Positions 14,961 through 21,099 of a DNA stretch of 64,000 nucleotides are shown piece by piece. Every line of letters begins with the position of its first letter. The first letter of the stretch is position 1. This DNA is from a virus, in IMG/VR virus record IMGVR_UViG_3300047281_000098, positions 41,265-105,264 of that record. One strand, written 5' to 3'. The notes under the pieces were generated by a model, which worked only from the letters and a program-made list of their open reading frames with translations, searched no databases and was not told where the DNA came from. The position numbers and the translations under genes were made by a program.

Positions 14961-16203
14961 ACTAAAACACCCTAGCGCACTAAATGAAGACCTTAGTGAT
15001 TGGATAGGAACTCACGGAGCAGCGGCTGTAAAAGGCGGAATAGATAAATTTAAAGGTAATGCTGAAGGTAGCTTGAGTACTGTTGACCGAATGGCAAGAG
15101 ATGGATTCATTAAAGATTTCATCGGGCGCGCATCTGCTAACATCAAAAGTGCAATTGCTAGCGGAATAGTTATCCCCCCAGTAGCAGGTCAATCTGCGCC
15201 TGTGGCAGGTCAAACAGCAACAGCAGCCCCAGAGACTCCTGAACAAAAACGTATTAGATTACAAAAGACGCAACAGCAAACGCTTGATAAGTCCAGTGGT
15301 CAATTCAGTAAGCTGCCAAACCCTGTCTCGGCACAAGCCGAGACTCCTGAACAAAAACGTATTAGATTACAAAAGACGCAACAGCAATCACAAGCTGGTG
15401 CCAGTGGACAATTCAGTAAGTTACCGGCAAATCAAGTAGCAACGCAATCCGCTAATATCAGGACAGCAAAACAATTAGCCGCAGCTCCACAAACAACTGT
15501 AAAGCCAGTTGCTGTACCCGTACAAACCCCCGGTGAGAAAAGAGCAGCAAGACTGGCCACTGCTACAGCCGCATTAAGGGAATCATCAACATATAGCAAA
15601 TTAAATGTTGTGTTTGAATCAATGATGGAAGCAGGCAACGCCACTAGCAGTGTTAGCAGCTACTTACAAAAAATGTTTACTCAGTACATGCACGGAGTTG
15701 ATACATCATCACAATCTGCGAAAATCAAAGAATTGAGTGATGCTGTTGAACAATCATATTCAATGACAGACGGTGGAAAAGCAGCTATTGCTCCTCTTAC
15801 ACAACTAGCAAACTTAGGATTTGCGCTATCGCATAGCAACAAAGGCAGAGATGCAGCCGCTGCCCCGGCCACTGCGGCAGAACAGCCTGGTTTTTTGAGT
15901 GGACTAACACAGGGTGCTAGTTCAGCACAGGGTATAGCACCCGTAGCTGACGGCACCGCATATGCTAAAGCAAAAGCAGCAGTGACTGTTCTTGATAAAA
16001 AAGGTAAACAGCGAATAGGATCGTTAATACAGAAATCTCTTGCGACTCCTAATGCGGCATTGGCGCCAGCAGCAGACCGGGCTAGTGCTGAAGCTGCTAT
16101 GCGTGCTAGACGGGCACCGGTTGTACCGCAGTCTCCCGCGCAGCGTCGAGGCGGTATGCAGGTCGCCGAACAAAAAATAGTGAAAAAATGGGGCGAAGAA
16201 TAA
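14947..16203 (+). CDS. Ala/Gln-rich virion-associated protein with internal repeat
   Basis: 418 residues from GTG 14947, supported by AAGGA upstream. Low-complexity Ala/Gln/Thr-rich sequence with two copies of a 36-residue unit beginning ETPEQKRIRLQK and ending in GQFSKLP, then a helical segment (STYSKLNVVFESMMEAGNA) and an Ala-rich tail. Coiled and basic overall. It lies in a late block; composition suggests an internal head, scaffold or tape-like component. No enzyme motif. Confidence 0.7.
   Translation: MKLNELKHPSALNEDLSDWIGTHGAAAVKGGIDKFKGNAEGSLSTVDRMARDGFIKDFIGRASANIKSAIASGIVIPPVAGQSAPVAGQTATAAPETPEQKRIRLQKTQQQTLDKSSGQFSKLPNPVSAQAETPEQKRIRLQKTQQQSQAGASGQFSKLPANQVATQSANIRTAKQLAAAPQTTVKPVAVPVQTPGEKRAARLATATAALRESSTYSKLNVVFESMMEAGNATSSVSSYLQKMFTQYMHGVDTSSQSAKIKELSDAVEQSYSMTDGGKAAIAPLTQLANLGFALSHSNKGRDAAAAPATAAEQPGFLSGLTQGASSAQGIAPVADGTAYAKAKAAVTVLDKKGKQRIGSLIQKSLATPNAALAPAADRASAEAAMRARRAPVVPQSPAQRRGGMQVAEQKIVKKWGEE
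15232..15387 (+). repeat. exact 48-base direct repeat inside a virion gene
   Basis: Bases 15232-15279 recur unchanged at 15340-15387, an offset of 108 bases (36 codons). It encodes the ETPEQKRIRLQK unit. Perfect identity at DNA level suggests recent duplication. Confidence 0.9.
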
Positions 16204-16204
16204 C

Positions 16205-17356
16205 ATGATTGATTCACTATCAACACTTACTAAGAAACTTGATAACATTGCGTCTATTATAGTAGAAGCAAAAGGCCATCTAGACCACCCAGAAGATTTG
16301 ATTTTCTTGGGAGGGGGCGCTGGGGCCACTCAAGCACTTAATGCTATTATAGCAACAGCAAAAAATCCTAATACAGTTACTATCAAGTGGGATGGTTATC
16401 CCGCACTAATATTTGGTCGTGATTTCAACGGCAAGTTTAGTATTATGGACAAGCACATGTTCAATAAGAAAGACGGCTCTGGAAGAGCCGTCTATAGCCC
16501 TGAACAATTTAGACAGTATGATATAGCCAGAGGTGTTGATCGCAGTGATTTACATCGTTTAATCAATGAGATTTGGCCCGGATTAGAAAAAGCATCAAGT
16601 TCTGCCAAGGGATACTATTGGGGCGACTTATTATTCAGTCAACCACTAGTGGATAAGAACGGTGTGTTCACTTTTAAAGCAAATCCTAATGGTATTACTT
16701 ATACAGTAGACACAAGCAGTGATGTAGGTAAGTTAATGTCCGGAAAGACTGCCGGAATAGCAGTTCACCAACAACTTGCCCCTGAATCAGCAAGTACCGA
16801 CTTTGCCACTACACTGAACGGGACAATAGGTAATTTAAAGAATAATTCTGATGTGGCAATTGTTCCTAGCGCAATGCCTAATACTCCAAAGATTAAATTA
16901 GATGCTGGATTAGTAAAGAATGTAAAAAGTGCTATTGCAAAATACGGAGCCGATGTTGATCAGTTGATAAATTCAGCTCCACAAGCAAAGAATACCTTTA
17001 ATCAGCTATTCACTGTGTATATTAATAAGAAAATTGTATCAGGTAACTTAGAGAATCTAGTCGAAGACTTCATGGGATTCTTTAAAACTAGACCTATGTC
17101 AGATGATATGGCATACAAGCTATCTGAGCACTTTCACATTAATCAAAAAGGCATCATTGGGGCATTTACTATCTGGATAGCATTATATCAGCTAAAGATG
17201 AGTATTGTTAATCAGTTGAATGAAGCTGCTAAGGCATCCCCTGTCAAAGGATATCTACAAGATGGATCTGAAACACATGAGGGTTTCGTGTCTAATGGTC
17301 TGAAATTCGTAGATAGGATGGGATTTAGTCGTCAAAATTTAGCCGGTAGGGCATAG
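16205..17356 (+). CDS. DUF6267-like phage protein with ligase-type KxDG motif
   Basis: 383 residues. Contains TVTIKWDGYPALIFGRDFNGKF near residues 57-78, which has the K-x-D-G nucleotidyl-acceptor motif of DNA/RNA ligases and mRNA capping enzymes, followed by SIMDKHMFNKKDGSG and GYYWGDLLFSQP where motifs III/IIIa would be expected, then AGIAVHQ. I associate it with a family of large phage proteins of unknown function (DUF6267), from memory. C-terminal 130 residues are helical. It is two bases after the previous gene in a late cluster, so a virion-associated enzyme is possible. Activity is inference. Confidence 0.65.
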   Translation: MIDSLSTLTKKLDNIASIIVEAKGHLDHPEDLIFLGGGAGATQALNAIIATAKNPNTVTIKWDGYPALIFGRDFNGKFSIMDKHMFNKKDGSGRAVYSPEQFRQYDIARGVDRSDLHRLINEIWPGLEKASSSAKGYYWGDLLFSQPLVDKNGVFTFKANPNGITYTVDTSSDVGKLMSGKTAGIAVHQQLAPESASTDFATTLNGTIGNLKNNSDVAIVPSAMPNTPKIKLDAGLVKNVKSAIAKYGADVDQLINSAPQAKNTFNQLFTVYINKKIVSGNLENLVEDFMGFFKTRPMSDDMAYKLSEHFHINQKGIIGAFTIWIALYQLKMSIVNQLNEAAKASPVKGYLQDGSETHEGFVSNGLKFVDRMGFSRQNLAGRA

Positions 17357-17381
17357 ATAATCCACAATTTTTTGTTCCTGG

Positions 17382-17389
17382 CATAAATA
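17382..17389 (+). promoter_or_regulatory. late promoter box
   Basis: CATAAATA, 60 bases before the ATG of the abundant virion protein at 17450. The leader contains the hairpin at 17405. Confidence 0.8.
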
Positions 17390-17404
17390 CATTTAGAGCA
17401 ACAC

Positions 17405-17423
17405 ATTATTCATAGTGAATAAT
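17405..17423 (+). promoter_or_regulatory. 5' leader hairpin
   Basis: Perfect 8-base inverted repeat (ATTATTCA and TGAATAAT) with a 3-base loop close to the predicted 5' end of the 17450 mRNA, followed by AAAGGAAA at 17436-17443. Possibly protects the message. Confidence 0.6.
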
Positions 17424-17449
17424 AGCTCACATACTAAAGGAAATATATT

Positions 17450-17929
17450 ATGTCAGGATTTACACGTACACACGGCGATTCACAACCAGTATTCGCTATC
17501 GACACATTGAACGGCCCAGTTGCTTCAACTGCTTCTGCTGACGGTACAACTACAAACTTCATCGGTCCAGCAATGGACTTCTTCAGCTTTGATCTAGGTG
17601 CTGCTCCAACTGCTCAGTTAGGCGTATCTGGTGCTATTGCTGCTGTTCTACAAAGCTTAGAGCAATTGTCAACTGTTATGATCTATTCAGTATCAGCTAC
17701 TGCTAATACTACTAACATGTCAGTTGGTCTATATCCAGTTGGCGCATACGGCGAAACAGCTTTAGGTACTGCTGCGTTCAACATCCAAACAGCAATTCGT
17801 GCTTTGGGTACTGTTAACACATACAGCTTAGCTGGAGCAGTTTGTTCAGGCGCTGCTACTACTGCTACTGCTCAAGACGGTTCAAACGCTGGTTTCAGAT
17901 TAGCTTCTACTGTTACTTCAGCTTCTTAA
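17450..17929 (+). CDS. probable abundant virion protein
   Basis: 159 residues, rich in Ala, Thr, Gly and Ser and nearly free of charged residues, typical of capsid decoration or fibre-like proteins (FIGPAMDFFSFDLGAAPTAQLG, AAVLQSLEQLSTVMIYSVSAT). Strong expression signals: late box, leader hairpin and good Shine-Dalgarno upstream, terminator directly downstream, and codon use dominated by GCT, ACT and TCA. Exact location in the particle unknown. Confidence 0.7.
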   Translation: MSGFTRTHGDSQPVFAIDTLNGPVASTASADGTTTNFIGPAMDFFSFDLGAAPTAQLGVSGAIAAVLQSLEQLSTVMIYSVSATANTTNMSVGLYPVGAYGETALGTAAFNIQTAIRALGTVNTYSLAGAVCSGAATTATAQDGSNAGFRLASTVTSAS

Positions 17930-17946
17930 TCAATTACTGATTAGCA

Positions 17947-17976
17947 AAAGCCCTAAGATTTTTCTTGGGGCTTTTT
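17947..17976 (+). terminator. intrinsic terminator
   Basis: AAGCCCTAAGA, loop TTTT, TCTTGGGGCTT (one wobble pair) and a T run. Ends the 17450 transcript. Confidence 0.9.
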
Positions 17977-17982
17977 TACGGC

Positions 17983-17990
17983 TCTAAATA
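17983..17990 (+). promoter_or_regulatory. late promoter, leaderless class
   Basis: TCTAAATA followed by GAGT and ATG 17995: four bases between box and start. Confidence 0.65.
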
Positions 17991-17994
17991 GAGT

Positions 17995-18453
17995 ATGAGC
18001 TTTACTATTACATGTTACACGCTGTTTGATATCACCCCGACAGGAGTAATCAATAGACAGCGACCAGGCCCTGATCAGGATATGAATATGTGGCTTCATA
18101 AAAGAAACACACAATGTAATTTTGATACAGTGATCCAATCAGTTTCTCTTAGGTCTCAACCTGAAGTCACTCGTCTTCCAGAAAAAATACAAATACGATT
18201 TGATGAGTTTGATAAGTTTGGATTTTTGTTTGAACAACAAGAAGATGAATTGTACAATTGTTGGTCATTTGATTTTGAGATACAACATCCAAGTGTGTTC
18301 GACAATGGAATCACTGAATTAGGAGCATTATATAGTGATTGCGATAATGTTCCAATGATCAAATGTAGTACTACATGGGATAAGTTACCCTCATTTCTAG
18401 ATACATCTGATGAGTTGCGTAATATATATTTTAAGGTATCAAAGTATGAATAA
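17995..18453 (+). CDS. conserved late phage protein, unknown function
   Basis: 152 residues. Beta-rich sequence with SFTITCYTLFDITPTGV at the N-terminus, a DTVIQSVSLRSQPEV segment and ALYSDCDNVPMIKC near the end. I recall similar proteins in cyanophage-type genomes but no function. The start is supported by the late box. The stop overlaps the ATG of the next gene. Confidence 0.75.
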   Translation: MSFTITCYTLFDITPTGVINRQRPGPDQDMNMWLHKRNTQCNFDTVIQSVSLRSQPEVTRLPEKIQIRFDEFDKFGFLFEQQEDELYNCWSFDFEIQHPSVFDNGITELGALYSDCDNVPMIKCSTTWDKLPSFLDTSDELRNIYFKVSKYE

Positions 18454-18952
18454 CAAAAAAATGGCAGTCGTCGAGAAAGCCATAAAACACGGCATGCTCT
18501 CTGATATGAGAAATATCATCATTTATCAAGAGCCAGACGGTACTTATCAACTTTTCAATAAGTACACCATACTCAGAATAGCTTCTGGTGAGTTCGTTGT
18601 CGGAAGTAATACTGTTACTAAACATACAACATTTTATAATCTACAAAACGCAGCTGCCTGGTGTATTTTTGATGTGCAGGATAAAGTGCGTGAATCATCA
18701 CGAATAGCTGAGTTAGATTACAGACTAAGTAGCATTGACATTGATATAGCAATTCATAACAAACTATTCAAAAAGAGCAAGAATACAGAAGAAAAATTGA
18801 TATATATTGCTAAGCTTGATGATGATAGATTGAAGAAGACATTGATCACCGATGAACTTCATATGTATTTGACTGATTCAAAAAGATGGCAAACAAAGCG
18901 ATTTGATCAAAAACCAGACAATAATATAAGAAAGATAAATACTACATACTAG
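18446..18952 (+). CDS. conserved late phage protein, unknown function
   Basis: 168 residues from ATG 18446, which overlaps the upstream stop (the in-frame TTG at 18410 lies deep in the previous gene). N-terminal half has an alpha/beta look (IIIYQEPDGTYQLFNKYTILRI, NAAAWCIFDV), C-terminal half is a charged helix (IAELDYRLSSIDIDIAIHNKLF). No motif recognised. The late box for the next gene is within its last codons. Confidence 0.7.
   Translation: MNNKKMAVVEKAIKHGMLSDMRNIIIYQEPDGTYQLFNKYTILRIASGEFVVGSNTVTKHTTFYNLQNAAAWCIFDVQDKVRESSRIAELDYRLSSIDIDIAIHNKLFKKSKNTEEKLIYIAKLDDDRLKKTLITDELHMYLTDSKRWQTKRFDQKPDNNIRKINTTY
18934..18941 (+). promoter_or_regulatory. late promoter box inside coding sequence
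   Basis: GATAAATA within the end of the 18446 gene, 25 bases before ATG 18967. Confidence 0.65.
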
Positions 18953-18966
18953 TTTTGGAACACACT

Positions 18967-19671
18967 ATGAAATTAACTGAATTTAACAACACCACTCTTG
19001 CTACTGCTAAAAAAGCATTAACAGAAAATTACAACTTACCATTTAATGTAGGTAATCTCTCACCTTCAGCTACTAATGCCATGCTACAAAAAGTTCGTGG
19101 TTTAATATCTGAGACCAGAGAATCGTCTGACTTCTATTCAAGTCAGAACAATCCTGCATACATGAAACTTATGTTCATGAGTCAGGCATTGACTAATCAG
19201 ATGAACGAATTCAGATCACGGGCATCTACTCGTATTGTAGTAGAAAACGAAGAAGTTGAGAAATCACAAGTAGTTTTAGCTGCTCAGGATATGGTAGATA
19301 GCATTCAAAAAATGCTTGAACAAGTAAGCGATATGTTAGTAAAAGAAATGCCTGCACTAGTTGATAGCATTCAAAGTGAAATTGGTGTTAATGAAAGTGA
19401 ACAGTTTAGTTCTCAAGCTGGTGAAGCATTGACTTCATTAACTGCTGCTCTAACTCAATCAAAGACCGGGCTTCAAGGCGCATTAGGTGTTGTCACTGGA
19501 CAAGGCGGCATGGAATCTCCAGCGGCATTTGGTGATGAAGATATGGGCGATGCTGAAATGGCCCCTCCTGAAGAAGACATCGAAGACTCGTTCCCACCTG
19601 AAGAAGAAGACCTAGCTCCTGAAGAAGAACTTGGTGCTCCCGTTGCTGATGTTGGTCGCGCAAGAAGATAA
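18967..19671 (+). CDS. probable prohead core/scaffold-type protein
   Basis: 234 residues from ATG 18967. Starts MKLTEFNNTT, then long helices (EEVEKSQVVLAAQDMVDSIQKMLEQVSDMLVKEM) and a strongly acidic Pro/Glu-rich tail (EEDIEDSFPPEEEDLAPEEE). Helical body plus acidic tail is typical of T4-like prohead core and internal proteins. No sequence signature of gp22 that I can name, so the role is inference. Confidence 0.6.
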   Translation: MKLTEFNNTTLATAKKALTENYNLPFNVGNLSPSATNAMLQKVRGLISETRESSDFYSSQNNPAYMKLMFMSQALTNQMNEFRSRASTRIVVENEEVEKSQVVLAAQDMVDSIQKMLEQVSDMLVKEMPALVDSIQSEIGVNESEQFSSQAGEALTSLTAALTQSKTGLQGALGVVTGQGGMESPAAFGDEDMGDAEMAPPEEDIEDSFPPEEEDLAPEEELGAPVADVGRARR

Positions 19672-19673
19672 CA

Positions 19674-19997
19674 ATGTTACTTCACGAGTTTACTGGTCCA
19701 AATGATGTAGCCGTTCAATTAGTCGGGGCTATGAGCCAACTAAAAAGTAGTATTGATGACGGACAAGCAAAAAATGATTGGACAGTTGATGAGTTACTCA
19801 GTTACCTTAAGGGAAATGATATACACATTGACAAGTCTGACTTGTTTAATATGATTAAAAAGCCACCTCTTCAAAATATGATTTCCAATATCCAAGGTGA
19901 AGAGGTTGTCTTTAAGGGACAAGAGACAATTGCTGCTCCTGACCAAGATCAAAACAAGAAAATTGTCAAAGCAATGGCACACAGTGCAGCAAAATGA
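19674..19997 (+). CDS. conserved small late protein, unknown function
   Basis: 107 residues, two bases after the previous stop. Begins MLLHEFTGPND; the centre (WTVDELLSYLKGNDIHIDKSDLFNMIKKPPL) resembles a small helical protein-binding domain. The C-terminal ATGA overlaps the iscA start, so the two are coupled. Confidence 0.65.
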   Translation: MLLHEFTGPNDVAVQLVGAMSQLKSSIDDGQAKNDWTVDELLSYLKGNDIHIDKSDLFNMIKKPPLQNMISNIQGEEVVFKGQETIAAPDQDQNKKIVKAMAHSAAK

Positions 19998-20314
19998 TAA
20001 CTATCACTGATAAAGCAGCAGCGAAAGTAAAACAAACAATCGCTAAGCGAGGCAAAGGATTAGGACTCAAAGTTGGAGTCAGGACGACCGGATGTTCCGG
20101 TCTTGCCTATGTGCTTGAATTTGTTGATGTCACACTACCAGATGATATAGTAGTTGACTGTAGCGGATGTAATTTATACATTGACCCCAAAAGTTGTGCT
20201 TATGTTCAGGGTATGGTAATAGATTATGTTCGAAACGGACTCAATGAAGGGTTTGAGTTCAGCAACCCAAATGAGCGTGATCGCTGCGGTTGCGGAGAGA
20301 GTTTTAGAGTATAG
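19994..20314 (+). CDS. iscA: IscA/HesB-type iron-sulfur carrier
   Basis: 106 residues, the usual length of A-type carriers. The three invariant cysteines are Cys34 in TGCSGL and Cys98 and Cys100 in RCGCGESF. Accepts and delivers Fe-S clusters during assembly. An auxiliary metabolic gene; such genes are known in aquatic T4-like phages. Coupled by ATGA to the upstream virion-type gene and therefore probably late, which is unusual for a metabolic enzyme. A PD-(D/E)XK nuclease, a class that can carry Fe-S clusters, is directly downstream but has its own promoter. Confidence 0.9.
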   Translation: MITITDKAAAKVKQTIAKRGKGLGLKVGVRTTGCSGLAYVLEFVDVTLPDDIVVDCSGCNLYIDPKSCAYVQGMVIDYVRNGLNEGFEFSNPNERDRCGCGESFRV

Positions 20315-20327
20315 TTATCCGAATTAA

Positions 20328-20356
20328 TTGACAGTTATACTATAATCAACTATAAT
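20328..20356 (+). promoter_or_regulatory. sigma70-type early promoter
   Basis: TTGACA at 20328-20333, 17-base spacer, TATAAT at 20351-20356. ATG 20365 is eight bases downstream, so leaderless or nearly so. A second TATAAT at 20361 overlaps the start codon. Confidence 0.8.
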
Positions 20357-20364
20357 TGACTATA

Positions 20365-21054
20365 ATGTATATTCCAAATAAATTCAACTATGTTGCGCTT
20401 CCTCGCGAAACTATCGCAGACGGTACACGTAAATATGCTACCCCTGACGGCGAGAAGCTTCCTAGTGTTACTACAATTCTCGGCGCAACTACGCCTGAAG
20501 AAAAGAAATTGGTGCTACAGAACTGGCGTAAGAGAGTAGGTGCTGCGAAGGCACAAGAGATTACTACTGAAGCTGCCGGGCGCGGCACCCGGATGCACAA
20601 GTATCTTGAAGACTATATTAAAACAGGCGTACTGTCTGCTCCCGGTAGTAACCCTTATAGTATTCAAAGTAATTCAATGGCAAAGACTATCATTGACCAA
20701 GGGCTTGTAAATTGTAATGAATATTGGGGGACAGAAATTCCAGTATATTTTCCTAAAATTTACGCAGGAATGACCGACTTAGCAGGAGTTCATTCCAATG
20801 GTGAATCAATTATGGATCATAAGCAAACGAATAAGCCAAAGAAGAGAGAATGGATCGATGATTATTTCATTCAGCTTTGTGCTTATGCCGCTGCCCATAA
20901 TGAATTACATGGAACAAAGATTCGCAAAGGAGTTATCTTTATGTGCGATCCTACATGCGCCTATCAAGAATTTATTATAGAGGGTGCTGAATTTGACAAG
21001 TACTCGGACATGTGGTGGAAACGAGTTGAAGAATACTATACAAAGTTTCTATAG
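20365..21054 (+). CDS. PD-(D/E)XK nuclease, RecB/MGME1-like
   Basis: 229 residues from ATG 20365; an upstream TTG at 20356 overlaps the -10 box and is rejected. Exonuclease-type core: GRGTRMHKYLEDY helix, catalytic Asp in AGMTDLAG, and the D-H-K motif in IMDHKQTNK, then the helix with YFIQLCAYAAAHNE (Q-x-x-x-Y motif of RecB nucleases). No cysteine cluster typical of Cas4 or AddB is evident. Likely acts in recombination or host DNA breakdown. Early promoter. Confidence 0.85.
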   Translation: MYIPNKFNYVALPRETIADGTRKYATPDGEKLPSVTTILGATTPEEKKLVLQNWRKRVGAAKAQEITTEAAGRGTRMHKYLEDYIKTGVLSAPGSNPYSIQSNSMAKTIIDQGLVNCNEYWGTEIPVYFPKIYAGMTDLAGVHSNGESIMDHKQTNKPKKREWIDDYFIQLCAYAAAHNELHGTKIRKGVIFMCDPTCAYQEFIIEGAEFDKYSDMWWKRVEEYYTKFL

Positions 21055-21072
21055 CCCAAAGTTTCTGTAACA

Positions 21073-21080
21073 GATAAATA
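21073..21080 (+). promoter_or_regulatory. late promoter box
   Basis: GATAAATA 20 bases before the ATG of the fibre gene at 21100, with GAGGA in the short leader. Confidence 0.8.
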
Positions 21081-21099
21081 AGTATGAGGAATCATACTT

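Noticed and set aside
15681-16226. Minus-strand open frame of 181 codons
   Set aside because: Antisense to the Ala-rich 14947 gene and full of Ala/Ser/Cys runs from the opposite strand.
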